Part shown: positions 1-12,537 of the stretch, piece by piece
Layout: each line of letters opens with the position of its first letter
Position numbering within the stretch: the stretch's first letter is position 1
NCBI RefSeq assembly: GCF_932294415.1
Contig: NC_065541.1
Coordinates: 54,662,290 to 54,726,289 of the forward strand
Reading direction: 5' to 3'
Source of the DNA: Quercus robur
Lineage: Eukaryota > Streptophyta > Magnoliopsida > Fagales > Fagaceae
Length of the DNA: 64,000 nt
The notes under the pieces: model-generated
Databases searched by the model: none
What the model was told of the DNA's origin: nothing
Seen by the model: the letters and a program-made list of their open reading frames with translations, nothing else
Program-made: the position numbers and the translations under genes

Positions 1-3000
1 TGATGAGTTGACATCTGACTCTTTCAAAGAGTATGATGTATCAAGTATATCCGGATCGGAGGATGAAGCTGAGAAGGGAGTTGGCCCCAACAGTGATTTG
101 CACAAGGGAGCAAACGAAAACTTTAAGCAAAAGCTATTTATCCAGCTTAATACGAGAGAGAGAGTTTCGGTTTGGAAGAGTTTACTTATGAATGAATCTG
201 AAAATATTTCTTATGAAAGTGATATAAGAGAAGATATTGGTGGGTACATGCCATGCTTAAGAGAGAACGAGGTGATTGAGAGACTGAAAAGTTTGATTCA
301 TGAACCGAGGGATAATACCCATTTGAGAATTGTGTTGCTTGCAAGTGGTGGGCACTTTGCTGGCTGTGTCTTTGATGGTAATAAGGTCGTTGCTCACAAA
401 ACATTCCACAGGTTAGAATATTTCCTTCTTTGAATGAACTAAATAGTGGTAATAGAAAGATTTTCATTAATGTTTTTATCTTTGCACCAATGCCCTTTAT
501 CTCAAATGGTTGGCACTTTCTTCTCCCATTAGAATGGGTGGAGACTGATGTCACCTATTGTGTGTGTGTAACTTACCAATAAAAAAATGTTTTCATCTTT
601 GCTTTTTTGCTTCTCCCCTGCCACAAATGGAGGATAGAACACTGTTCTCAGTGTCAGACTTGCCTTACTGTACGGAGTGTGTGCATGAGACGTCTGAGGC
701 TCATGCACAAGTTGAATGTTCCCTAAGCTTTGTGGAGGAACTCTACAAATTAGCTTTGATTCTTGAGGCATCATCATTAGTCACACTTCAAGGCAAGCTC
801 TGATATTTAAACACCACATGCCTTTTGGAAATTTTTCTTTAAAACAAGCTTTTCCTCCTAAATATTGTAATTGTTTAATCTGTGTCATGTTACATTAACT
901 TTAGATCAGAGTCTTGTATGAAGCTTATTTCCTTTATGCACACATGGGATGAGTCTTATAATGGCTTCTTCAGGCATCCCTGGCCTCGAGGCAAGCCTCA
1001 AGGCGTTTCTAGAATGCTATCTCTAGATTTTGGTTTTCATTATATGGTTGTCTTGCAATTACATTTTTCTTTTATAGGCAAAATTTGGCTTTACAGCTGT
1101 ACGTTGTTTCTGCTTATGTTTTTTTTTTTGATAGATAATAACAGCTTTATTGATAAAAAAAAAGCACAATGAATTTACAATAGTAAACTCACTGCACTGA
1201 AAAGAATACAAACCAATAAAAAAGAAAGGCTAACAGAATTAAGGAAATCAAACAAATAGTGACAATGCGTAAACCCCTAAACCCGGGACCACTCAAACAA
1301 AGTCCTGAGTAGCAAAGACTTCACACAGTCTACAAGTCTCTCAGTTTCCTCAAAAGTACGGGCATTGCGCTCCTTCCAAATTAACCACAAAATACAAGCT
1401 GGAACCATATTCCACACTTTTGAAGTGTGATTCCCCAACCAATTCCACCATGCAGTAAGAAGAGAAACAACATTCTTGGGCATCACCCATTGAACCCCAA
1501 ACATACGAAGGACGTCACTCCACAAAGTATAAGCATACTTACAATGGATCAATAAATGATCCACAGTTTCCTCTTCACATCGACAAAGGCAGCACCAATT
1601 CACAAGAGGTAATGTCTTCTTAACGAGGTTGTCTATAGTAAGAAGCCCACCCCTAGCAGCTGTCCATAAGAAGAAGCCCACCCTTTTGTTTCTGCTTGTG
1701 TTTACCATCTGATTTGGGTAACTAACAAAGTGGGACACTTCTTGGCAAATTTAGGATAAAAAATTATAATCTATCTCATTTATTCTGTTCTGGTTTAAGT
1801 TAATGAGGCTCTAAGAGAGGAAATGAAGTTATTTAGTTCCCAATGAGCTTTAAATTGCACCTCCTTCTGTACAAATGGGTGGACGGTGAAGGCGTGTGTA
1901 ACTTACCAATTAGGGGGAAAAAAAGCTTGCATAATAGTTGTTGTGTATAATTGTTTAAACATTTTATGTCTACATGGAGAAATTGGTACTCCAAGACATT
2001 GTAAAAGTCCGCTGTTACACACTCTCTCTCTCTCTCTCTCTCTCCCCCTCCCTAAAAAAAATATGATGAATAGATAGTTGATTTTTCCCCCTCTGCTGTC
2101 ATGTAGATATGTTGTAAGGGCTAAATCTGGAAAGAAACAGTCATCAAAAGATGCTAGTGGCAAGAGTGTGCATTCTGCTGGGGCTTCACTTCGTCGACAT
2201 AACGAACTTGCTTTGAAGAAGGTATTCAATGCTAAATTTGTTTGCTATAGCTGTGTCTTAATTGTTTGAGTTTTGATGTTATCATAATGGTGAAGTGCAT
2301 TGTAGTATTCTGTTTTATATTTATCAGTTCAAATGACTTGACACTAACAATTCATTGCTAGAAGTTTCCATTGTGCATATAAACATCTCTTAAGAATACA
2401 TTTTCTATCCGTGTCAGTGATAGTTTTTTTATGATCCCAATATTATTTTGACCTCGAATTTGTGAAACCTTGTGGTGAATTTACTCTTCTAACATATCTT
2501 TAACTTCAATGACCATTCTTATTGATAACTTAAATTCTATTGCCTTAGCTGTAAAGTGCTGAAGTTTAAGTTGGAACCATGGACACATATCTGCTAGAAT
2601 GCATGTTTGTATCTATTATATGTTTTTTTTTTTGGATAATTTGATAGTTACAACAATGGGTGGGGGATTTGTACCCGGTTCTCCTAATAAAGGAGATTAG
2701 GCTATTTTATATATATACATATATATATATATGTATGTATTTTAAATCTCTTCTAAGGTTGAGGAATTCTTCTTTCATGTATATTCCAGGATATTCAAGA
2801 ATTACTTGCCGCTTGGAAGCCTTATTTTGATGCTTCCTCTTGTGTTTTCATTTATGCTCCGTCAAACAACCGTCAACTTCTCTTTAATGGGGTAAACCCA
2901 TATTTTAGCCATCAGCATTGCATTGTTCGAAATGTTGCATTGACTGTTAGGAGGCCTACCTTAAAGGAAGCCAAGCGTTTATATAATCAATTGACACAAG

Positions 3001-5315
3001 TTGTCAATGAATTAGATGAGAAGGAACCGAACATCAAAGAGGACTCAGGTTCAAGTATGAGTATGATAAATAATGGCAGCCCAGGCTCCAGCAAAGAAGA
3101 CATGGGTAACAACTTGGGTGCTGGGGATAATGCTGATGTTTGTTCAAGTTACAAAAAATCTGATGAACTATCTAGATCAAGTGAGAGTGAGATCGAACTT
3201 CTAGGTAGATCAACTCCTCTGCATGAAGCAGCACAATCTGGCGATGTTCATAAGGTTTTGGAACTCCTAGAACAGGGTCTTGATCCTTGCTGCAAGGATG
3301 AAAGAGGACGCACCCCATATATGCTGGCAAGTGAGAAGGAAGTTAGGAATGCTTTTAGAAGGTTTATGGCCTCAAACCTTGATAAGTGGGATTGGGATGT
3401 TGCTAAAGTGCCTAGTGCATTGACAAAAGAAATGGAGGAATCTCAAGCTGCTAAGCAGGTACGCAATTTTTTTTATTCTGTCAACTGTGATGTTTCAGTG
3501 TGGTGGCTTAAAATGAGAGTTAAATGACTTCTTACTACATGCTTCAATTGTCATGGTTATTTGTTGAAGTTATTTCTTGGGTGCCATTTCTCAAATATAT
3601 TTTGAAAAATTCACATATCTGTCTAACCAAAGTTTTTGAGAACTGTATAGAAACAGAGGAAAAGACTACAAAGTTGGGATTTTGGTGGTTGTTCCTTTTT
3701 GTATTTGGCAACACAGATATCCTATGTTAGTTTGTGCAGTTTTAAAACAGATGAAGAACAAACCTTAGGTCTGTGTCAAAAATCATTAAAAAAAAAGTAG
3801 GGCTCTAGGGGTTCAAGTAATTGTGTCATGAATTAACACGTTAACTTATTAGCAGTTATGCTTACTTAAAAAACTTGCTGCCTGCGATGTTTATTTACGT
3901 ATTCAATGGTTTTCTCAACTAACCTGTCTTTGTCAATAGTGATGCATTCTACCTTGATTTCTTTATCTAGCTTTATGACAATTCAAGTTAATGCATAACA
4001 TGAAAGATTGATGGTTTTCCTTCTTTTTGTGGTTTTTCAGGCAGAAAAAGATGCAAAGAGGAAAGCAAGAGCAAAAGAATTGAAGAAATTACGTAAAGCA
4101 AAAGAAAAGAAGGTTCAGGTGCATAGTGTGCAGTTTTTGTTCTGATATATTATGAAAAGATTATAATGGGGGATTTATTAGCCTTTAGCATTTGTGCTCC
4201 TGTTTATACCTATCAGAATTAAATCTAGGTTTAACATGGAATTAAATAGTATAAAATTTGAAGTGATGTGATTCCACTTGGTTTTCTTCTGTTGCCTTTT
4301 GTACTGTATTTCATTGTAGTTTTTAGCAAAAAGAAGGAAGTGGCTGTGTGGAGTCACCTTCCAGTAACTAAATTTTAGCATTTGTAAATTATAGTTTGAA
4401 TTACAATTGTACATAGAGTTAGTAATTAGATTATTAGTGTTAGTTTTTGGAAGAATATTAAAAGGTTTGGGGCTTCTTTCCAAATTATTGGGTTTGTAGG
4501 TGGGAGATGGCACATGAATTCAGTTTTGGCATGATCTTTGGTGTGGTGATATTTTGTTAAAAGATGACTATCCTGTCCTCTTTCACATTGCTTTTGATAG
4601 GGTTCTGATTCAAGAGTGAAGGGGAGAAGGAGAAATGGTGGGAGAGAGAGAGAGGACTGGTCTAATCATAGCTTTCATGGGAATTAAAATCTTTGATTTG
4701 CTTTCTTTTAGAGCTATATTCTACTAAGGTTTGTCAGGACAATGAGGATAAGATGTTTTGGAACCAACCAAAATTTAAATTAAAAAAAAAAAGGATTGAT
4801 GCTATGTTCTAATAAGGTTTGTTGGGACAATGGTTTTTTTTTTTTTTTTTTTCTGGAGTCTTTTAAAAATGGTATTGTTGAGAAAACTTTTATTAGTAAA
4901 CTACTTAAGTATGTTGTTAACTGAGGTTATTTGTGTGTCACACCACAACTACTTTGTAATGTTCCTCCTTTTCTTAATAAATGTACACCTCTCTAGTTCC
5001 ATTGTCATGTGTCTTCAATGTCATCCTGGTGTGAATATGCAGGCTCAGGCTGCCCTAAGTCAAAATACTTCAAAAACTGCAGAGAATCAAGGGTCTACTT
5101 CAACTTCTAGTCTCAAAAATTCCCAACCTAGCAGTGCTTCACAGATCTCAAAAGAGGTTAGAATTATAGATCATATTGTTTTTGCTGTTGTTGTTGTGGT
5201 GGTTGTTATCATCATCATATTTTTTGCCTAGTTAACCAGGCCCTATCTCACATTAATTTATTCTAAATCAGTACTATATCAGTTAAAGAAAATTCCCATT
5301 GCCCTTTTTTTTTTT

Positions 5316-5346
<31 letters not shown>

Positions 5347-5887
5347 AGTTTCTCAAAGGCAAAATTTTGAGTTTGATTTTAGGGACTCATGCTAGTGCTT
5401 TTACAATGATATAAAAAAAGGCTTTTCTTTCTTGTTTACTTAGGTTTTTTAATAGGTGCAGGTGCTTGCTGGGGCGGTGCACTGTTCATTGTTTGTTTGA
5501 AACTAATATTACCTAACTTTATCTCCCTTCTCCTGCTACATTCACCATCTTTGACTATTCAATCTCAATGACAACCATCCTGATTGCTTTTTTTTTTTGG
5601 TGTGTCTGAATCAGGAGGAACTGAAAAGGGCACTGGCCACTGAGAGGGAAAAGAGAGCAGCTGCTGCTGAGAGGAGAATAGCCGCAGCTGCAGCCCTCAA
5701 TGATCAAGGTAAAAGTGCCCCAATTGTACCAAGCACTTCACTACCGAAAAGTGGGTTAGCTGGCGACATTAACTGCTCCTGTTGTAATACTTCGTTGGCT
5801 GGTATAGTTCCTTTTCATAGATATAGCTACAAGTACTGCAGCACCTCATGCATGCACGTACACAGGGAGATCCTTGAGGATGAATAA
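1..5887 (+). CDS. VMS1/ANKZF1-like tRNA hydrolase of ribosome quality control, 5' end missing
   Basis: Exons I can join in frame: 2-411, 2107-2221, 2790-3458, 4041-4118, 5043-5156 and 5615-5887, all GT-AG; the frame is open at the window edge, so the N-terminus lies upstream. Across the first junction the protein reads [18 protein letters not shown], the VLRF1 (release-factor-like) core. The Gln of GKKQSS sits where yeast and human VMS1/ANKZF1 have their catalytic glutamine. Exon 3 ends with an ankyrin segment ([20 protein letters not shown]). Exons 4-6 are charged helix, ending in [17 protein letters not shown], a good VCP/p97-interacting motif, followed by a Cys-rich finger (CSCCNTS ... [10 protein letters not shown]). 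In yeast and mammals this family cleaves peptidyl-tRNA on stalled 60S subunits and recruits Cdc48/p97; the same role here is inference. Introns 1 and 2 contain retroposon debris. Confidence 0.9.
532..587 (+). repeat. Retroposon 3' tail in intron 1 of the VMS1-like gene
   Basis: A fragment ends in gtgtgtgtaacttaccaat followed by a short A run. The same ending recurs at about 1884-1924 and 11750-11788 (+), and inverted at the complete small element 19089-19199. It is probably the 3' end of one SINE family. No target duplication was identified for this copy. Confidence 0.35.
1122..1685 (-). mobile_element. 5'-truncated LINE with zf-RVT domain, in intron 1 of the VMS1-like gene
   Basis: On the minus strand this encodes the end of a non-LTR retrotransposon ORF2: [14 protein letters not shown], then [18 protein letters not shown] (the CxxC...HxxxxHC zinc-binding pattern of zf-RVT), then [13 protein letters not shown], a typical LINE C-terminus. 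The 3' end is A-rich (poly-T on the plus strand from 1122). It is flanked by an 18-bp duplication, TTGTTTCTGCTTATGTTT at 1104-1121 and the same with one change at 1686-1703, so both ends are defined. Only the last part of the element was inserted. It sits in the intron opposite to the host gene. Confidence 0.9.
2630..2720 (-). repeat. SINE-like 3' fragment in intron 2 of the VMS1-like gene
   Basis: Read on the minus strand, the segment has a box-B-like gggtacaaatcccc followed by ttgttgtaactatcaaattatcc and a poly-A run. A related ending (gttacaataagtgggagatt) appears near 33067-33110. No clear box A or flanking duplication; a (TA)n run adjoins it. Confidence 0.35.
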
Positions 5888-5945
5888 TATATAGCTTCTA
5901 TTACAGAGAGATCCTTGAGGATGAATAACATATAGCTTCTATTAC
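5867..5945 (+). repeat. Tandem duplication of about 41 bp across the VMS1-like stop codon
   Basis: The segment agatccttgaggatgaata through cttctattac occurs twice, at about 5867-5904 and 5908-5945. The first copy contains the last codons and the TAA at 5885-5887; the second lies in the 3' UTR. The reading frame ends in copy one, so the protein is not changed. Confidence 0.8.
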
Positions 5946-7347
5946 GTGTAATCTTGTCTCATTCTTTGTGTAAAGCAGTTGAAGATGCAAAAACAGCCTA
6001 TATGTTTGCAGGAAGAAAATTTTCGTGTTAGAATTCTTTTATCCTTTCCGCAGGTTCTTTTTTCTTAAAGAATCCGGTGCCACCCTGCTAATGACCCTAC
6101 TAAGTAAGGACTATATATAGCATCTGCAGTGAAAACCACATATTGAATATAACATGTAAATGGAATTCTGATCATGATGAGTGCAAGAAATTGATGTAAC
6201 CGATTTCCTTTACCAGCCTTTCCTGGTGGAAGCTTGCTTTTGATATTCTTTCAGCTATCCTTGGGTCAACAACTGATTCAAAATGAATGTGCCTGATTTT
6301 TGGTAAGGAAACGAGAGCCAATGAATTAATGAGCCGCATGGCCACAACAACCTCAGCTATAAATAACAGGAATCCAATTCCATAGCCGCCCCAAAGCCAT
6401 TGCAGCCACCCACATAGGTGAAGTCGGCAAAAACGCAACTGATAACTCCATTGAAGCAAAGGTTGCAACTGCCAGCACCCAAGGACCAAAAGGTGTCATT
6501 CCCACTCCGAGAGGGCTACACCTTGTACAAGGAAGCAGAATCGTAGTGAATTGATATAAGTAGCAAGGGGAAGTGTAACCCACAAAAACAAGCTTATTTC
6601 ACATGCCATTTATCGGCATACAATCCTATCGCAATCCAGAATTCAAAATTTAATAAATAATAGTACTTGAAGTGGCCAAGTGACCCTCTAAATCAGTCGA
6701 ATATATCCAGAGTAAAATGAATCAGTCTTTAACAGATTTAGCTTACTTCACTGGATTGGGGTAATTAAAAATGAATCAGTTTTTAGCAAAAGGCACATGC
6801 ACACTGCTGGACCCTTGCATGATAAATCCAAAAGCTGCTTCAAATATTGATAGTTTAGTCCAATTGTGTGTGTGTTTGTTTCTCAAAAAAAATTACCTTT
6901 TACGACTCATTATATGATGAATTATAAAACTATCAATATATATTATTTAAACAAGTCACATGACTCATTAAAAAAGTTATGTAACTAAAACTACACACTC
7001 ATATGGTATCTTCAATTGTCATATAATATGTTGGAGCTAAATAACTTCAAACATGTTTAAGTGGCTCAAACATGTTTGGCTCAAATTGAGCCAAACTTTT
7101 TCCTTATTTTGAACAACCAACCTTTTGTTAAAAGTTAATCTGCACCACATGCACACACAATATGATCCAATCCAACCGATTTGCCTTGTCATTTTGTCAT
7201 GATCCGATGAAAGTGTTACCTAACTACCGATACACCCCAAAAATGACAAGCCAAGTTGCAATAAGGACTCTATGCATATGTATAGCTCATTTCAACCTTA
7301 TGCTTGATGTAAGTCTCAATACACAACTCATACATGCTAATTAAATC

Positions 7348-7384
<37 letters not shown>

Positions 7385-8435
7385 AAGATGGAGAGATAAG
7401 ATTCAAACCACAAATATGGGGCAATATAAGTTATGTTATTACAATTGGACTATCATTTAAACTCTCTAAATCTAAACAGTTTGGGATATCACATTTCAAA
7501 GTAAATCCCATATTTTTTAAAATTTCAAATAAAATAATGTACAAAAGAAAAGAAAAAAATGTTTAATGAGACTTTTTTCTTTTTGGAGAATTTAAGGGAT
7601 ATACTTAAATAAAAAGACATCTCACAAATTTTTTTTTTTGCTAAAGGACATCCCACAGTTATTTCAACATATGTAACTATTATATACAACCGCAATTTCA
7701 CTTTATGGTTTGAACTTTGAATTGATAAGGATATGAAAATGTAATTTTAATTTAAAACTTCCAAAAAATATTAATATATTAAAAACCATTACCAACAAAT
7801 TTAATTAATTACTTAAAAATTATTACTTATTAGTGGCATGAGGACACAAACATATTTGGAAAGGGAATTTGAACAAGAACATCAGCATTAATTAGTATAT
7901 CTGGCATGTCTTTACTAATTGGACAAAATATAGGTATTTTATCTTAAGTATTGTTTCTTAAATTTATATTTTAAGATTCAGCCATGTAATTACTTAACTA
8001 AATAATATACTTCCATTTCATAAGAAAAAATTTACATGGCAAAATCTTAAGAGAAGAATTTAAAGAACAATACCTAAGTAGTGTACTTAATTCTTATCCA
8101 TACTAATTAATACTAATTCAGTCAATTTCAATATGTAACTAAAAATCTTTAAAATATAATCCTATCAACATTATGATCCCAAAGAATGACGTACACAAGT
8201 GAAAATCAAACACATTAATCGTTCAATTCAAAGTTTACAATTAAAACCATGTGGTCCAAAACATCCTAGATCACAAAATTTTATAGATGTAACTAGAACT
8301 TTCTTGAATCGTTATGAAATTCAGTAGTAGCGCGGGTCTAATTTTACAAAAGAGGACGATATTTATTAAATTTTGAATTTTCCTATGAACACCTTTTGTT
8401 TGCTGAGAATAGAGGACAACCGACATAGCCTAACA
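5946..8435. other. Spacer between the VMS1-like and CYP18-1-like genes
   Basis: Apart from the 6172-6583 relic, AT-rich sequence with a (TA)n run at about 7350-7380 and long A/T stretches. Nothing else codes convincingly. The last few hundred bases must contain the promoter of the cyclophilin gene. Confidence 0.6.
6172..6583 (-). pseudogene. Relic of an unrecognised membrane protein, frameshifted
   Basis: Two overlapping minus-strand frames both look protein-like. The first (6583 to about 6390) reads GYTSPCYLYQFTTILLP ... PLGVGMTPFGPWVLAVATF and on into hydrophobic sequence. The second takes over one base out of frame at a GGGGCGG run near 6395-6400 (GYGIGFLLFIAEVVVAMRL, then LPKIRHIHFESVVDPRIAER) and stops near 6172. 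Together they resemble two or three membrane helices followed by a basic tail. No start, no splice partners and no family I recognise. A decayed gene copy or single captured exon is the simplest reading; chance open frames cannot be excluded. Confidence 0.4.
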
Positions 8436-8449
8436 TTCTAGAAGGTTTC
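8436..8449 (+). promoter_or_regulatory. Candidate heat-shock element upstream of the cyclophilin gene
   Basis: TTCTAGAA at 8436-8443 is a perfect pair of inverted nTTCn/nGAAn units. A third unit follows imperfectly (GGTTTC). It lies about 124 bp before the ATG at 8567. Binding by heat-shock factors is inference from the motif. Confidence 0.35.
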
Positions 8450-8566
8450 TTATACTTTAGCCCATAATATATCGTCCAAATTTGTAAAGCTCGAAGTCTC
8501 AAACGCTTCAGAAATACGTACTAAAGAAACAGAACAAGCAAGAAAAGAAGCACGATACGCAATACA

Positions 8567-11500
8567 ATGGTAAGTTTTTCTCTTTGTGTAATTTCATCGA
8601 ACACCTTCAGTTCATAAATTCACTTTTTTTTTTCTTTCTTTTCGGTTTTGCAGTCGGTAACGCTGCACACAAACCTCGGCGACATAAAGTGCGAGATCTT
8701 CTGCGACGAGGTCCCCAAGACTGCCGAGGTTAGTGCCCCACATAAACAAATACTTTTCTCTTCTGGTTTGTTTTCGGGGAAAGTTTTGGTTGAACCTCTG
8801 TCTGCAAAAAAGAAAAAGACCCAACATATTATACTTCTGAAAAATTAACTTTAAAATTGTCCCCAGTAAACAATTGAAGCAAATTTAACTGAATCTTATT
8901 TAGATTCACACTCAGTCCCAAGCTTTCGGTTAGTTCGGTTATGCTGTAATTTCCAGTTTTACCATGTTGTTGAATTGTTATATATCATGGTGTATTTTCT
9001 TATCACCTTTACCATTATCACTTTCATATTATTACTCTTTTGACCCGAAAGGGTATGTTTGGATGGAGTTAGTTATCCATTCTGTTGTTTGGATATATAT
9101 TTTGGGAGAGCTAGAAAGGATTTGAAGCAATTTGAGGGGATTTGAAGAGGTTTAGTACACTTCAAAGTCCATTTTTCATTTCACTAAAATTAGAGGAACT
9201 TGGAGGAAAGGGATATGTATTTTTTTTTTTCAAGTAAGGAGGTAATAGAGAGTACAACTTCAGATATAATAGAATGGTAGAAAAGAATATATGTTACTGA
9301 CCATGATTAATCTGTTGAGAATCCATAGCCGACCCAAAATTTTGGTACTAAGGTTTGATCATTATTGTGTTCTCCCTTTTATCCTTCATATCACTAAAAC
9401 TTAATAAAAATAAAAGGAACATTTTCACTTAACTCTTTCTTGTCAATTATATCATTTCTTCTCATTTTCACCCTTCAACCAAACAAAGGAAAGCTCCTTC
9501 CCCTCCTATTATTTATCAAAACAGCAGGATAGAATAACTATTTCCTCTCCTCTCCCTTCAAATTCTCGTACATATTGGACAGGTATTTTTGTGTGTAGCT
9601 TTGGCAGTTTGTAGAACAGTAGTTAAAGCAGGGCAAATTCCTCACACAACTCAAAGGAAGGATTTGAAGTCTTAAGATCATTTTTCAAATCAATACATGT
9701 AGCACTGAAAAAAATACAGTGCGAACCTCCTTACAATTATGCTAAACCCAACCAAGAAAGAGATGCTCTGATATGTGGACTGGACATCTGGCTTGCAGAG
9801 TGGAGAAACTGTTTGTAGAATGAAGTGTTATATAATTTCATTGTTCCTACCAAAAGAAAAATAGAACTTGGGCACTCTCACTTCCAATTAACATTGAGTG
9901 CATTGTTTGTTTATTTACTTTTTTTGGTAATGCATTTGTTTTGATTGTTTACCTTACTGCATTTGGAATGGCAATTTAGAGTTCTGTGTAATGGAATCAC
10001 CATGATATGTGTTGATGAATTAATGTTTCTAACCTTGTTTTTAGAGGTGATTTGCTTCTTAATAATTCTAGTGATTTTGTTTGAATACAGAATTTTTTGG
10101 CACTATGTGCAAGCGGTTATTATGATGGGACCGTATTTCACCGTAATATAAAAGGTTTTATGATTCAAGGTGGAGACCCAACAGGTACTGGCAAGGGGGG
10201 TACGAGTATATGGGGCAAGAAGTTCAATGATGAGATAAGAGAGTCTCTCAAGGTAATTTAGTCTAATGCATAAGTAATAGTTAGGCCATTAGAATTTGCC
10301 ATTTGTCTCTGTAATATCTTTACATATGCTGTAAAGTATGGCCGGCACCTATTCTAGTGATGTGCTATTGCAATAGCCACCATTTGGTTTTATATCTCAA
10401 CTAGGCTGGGGACTTTCAAGTTATTTGACTCTTAGACTTATTCAATGCAATATTAACTATAACTTTTATGACCGTTGGACTATCAAATTGTACTTCTCCC
10501 CTTTAAGTATACGGCAGTTGCAATGTCCCCCTTTATCTTTTCATATGAGCACTTTATCCCTCTGTTGGTTTTCTGTCAAATTAATGGAAATTTTTTATTT
10601 TGTTTTGAAAAATTTGTCACTACCCACATGTTGATGACCTTAACACCCTCCAATAACAAACACATTGCATGCACAAACACGTTTCAGCATGCATAATTTG
10701 AAGGACCATCATTTTGCCTTGGATGTGTTGTATTAGAGGGTATTGAGGTCACTAATGAGTGGGTTCAAACACATTTTGTTTAAACGATTAAAATTTTCCA
10801 TTAGTTTGATGGAAAATAATGATGGAGGGGGTAAAGTATTCATCATGAAAAGATATGGGGGACATTGCAACTGTCCTATACTTAGGGAAGGGGGAGTGCA
10901 CAAATAGGAATTGAGGTTGGCTTCCATGCTACTCTTTGACATGCATTTGCTCTTATATAAGCTTGCAAAATGTCCAGGACATTCTTGTGGAACAAGGAGT
11001 CCATAACTTGGCTAGGGTGAATTTGGTTCTGTATGGGTTGCTCTTAATGGCTATGAATTTACCTTTTGGGTCTGGGCCTTCTGGGGTATTCATCTTTTGT
11101 CCTCTTTGTTTCTCTCATCTTTGTAGGTCCCAAGCTAAAAACTGCCTATCAAGATTTTAGCTCTCCTAGAATAATCATGGCCTAATCCAAAACTTCCAAC
11201 ATTATTAAGCCATCTTTATAGTAGTTTCATTTGGAATACAGTTCCTCTTTGCCTTGTCTAGATGATTTGGAGAGGAATATGTACACTTTTAATGGTGTGA
11301 GCACTTGAGCTGCCTATAATCTTTATTCTTGAGATCTTTTTTGTATGAGTTGATATCTGCTTTTCACAGTATCCTCCTAATTCTTTTGTAGATTTTATTG
11401 CATGTTCTTATTATATCATTCCTGCTTGCAAAATTTCAAGAAAATCAAAAATAAATTGCTATGCCATCAAATAAATGTTAAAATTTCAAGTTTTTGTGAT

Positions 11501-12537
11501 CTAAAATTGTGTATAAAAAATAAGTTAATGATTGAATAGTAAATAATATTTGATTTAAACGAAATTTGATATGCATGTTAAGAAAATAAGGAACATAAAA
11601 TAAGGAACATAAAATTGAACTGTTAGATTTTCAAAATTCACAAAAAATATATATATATATATGAGAAGTTTGAAAAGTTTCTCTCCAAACTAGTTTGGAG
11701 AAAAACTTTGTTCTGAGAGCAAAGTGGGAGTGAGGTTATGTGTTCGAGAGCCTCTCGGGTGTGTGCATAATTACCAATGAAAAAAAATCTAATAGTTGTA
11801 TTCCTTATAGTTCTTTCCATCTCTTGATATCCGCACTCTTGAGTGGGGACATGCTTAATCAGTTAATTGAGTAAGAATGGTTTTGAGATACTTCATTCTG
11901 ATCTTTGTACCACAAATTTTCCCTTTTCCTCTATTTTCCAGCACAACGCAAGAGGGATACTTTCAATGGCCAATAGTGGCCCCAATACTAATGGAAGCCA
12001 GTTCTTCATAAGTTATGCAAAGCAGCCACATTTGAACGGATTGTACACTATATTTGGCAAGGTGATTCACGGTTTTGAAGTCCTTGATCTCATGGAAAAG
12101 GTACATTATTGTACTTCAGTACAAATTATACCTTTTTGTCGTTTGGTTGGAAGTAAACTATTCTGAGCTTTTGGCATGTAAGGCTTTGGCAAAAGGCTAC
12201 TTATGAAATTCCTGAGATTTGATTGGACAAGTAGTTATGAGCTCTAAATTTGTGTTTAAAGGATAGTGACTTCCTTATCTCATATTTTACCTCTCTTTTA
12301 CCAATTCTTATCTCATGCTTCCCAATCTGATTCTATACTGGTGTAGCTTGTAATTAACTTTAGAGGAAATTTTCTGTTCTTGAATTTCCTAATGAAGAAA
12401 ATCGAATGTACTATTACTATTACTACTACTGATTTGAATTTGGTTTTCTGTAGACTCAAACAGGTCCAGGAGATCGACCGCTGGCAGAGATTAGACTCAA
12501 TCGCGTGACAATGCATGCTAATCCACTTGCTGGTTAG
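8567..12537 (+). CDS. CYP18-1: Cyclophilin-type peptidyl-prolyl isomerase, CYP18-1/PPIL3 class
   Basis: Five exons join in frame: 8567-8569 (the ATG alone, then GTAAG), 8654-8728, 10091-10252, 11942-12100 and 12454-12537. They give 160 aa, the length I recall for Arabidopsis CYP18-1 and close to human PPIL3. It is a single cyclophilin domain with no leader. Active-site blocks are intact: [20 protein letters not shown] (catalytic Arg and the F-M-Q triad) and [10 protein letters not shown]. At the cyclosporin-contact loop it reads [12 protein letters not shown], with His for cyclophilin A Trp121 and Tyr for His126, as in PPIL3 proteins, so cyclosporin binding should be weak. The protein should isomerise Xaa-Pro bonds in the nucleus; Arabidopsis CYP18-1 has been tied to the spliceosome factor PRP18a under heat. 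Introns 2 and 3 are long and carry repeats. Confidence 0.95.
10484..10905. repeat. Long inverted repeat (foldback) in intron 3 of CYP18-1
   Basis: The left arm (about 10484-10630, containing cagttgcaatgtcccccttt and gtcaaattaatggaaatttt) is repeated inverted in the right arm (about 10745-10905, containing gggggacattgcaactgtcc and aaaattttccattagtttga). The arms are roughly 150 bp and clearly diverged; the loop is about 115 bp. It resembles a foldback MITE, but I could not fix ends or a target duplication. Confidence 0.65.
11676..11790 (+). repeat. SINE-like segment starting at a 28-bp palindrome, intron 3 of CYP18-1
   Basis: It opens with a near-perfect palindrome centred on CCAAACTAGTTTGG (about 11678-11705). 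Then come a box-B-like ggttatgtgttcgagagcc and the ending gtgtgtgcataattaccaat plus an A run, shared with other copies in this window. No flanking duplication was resolved. Confidence 0.4.
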
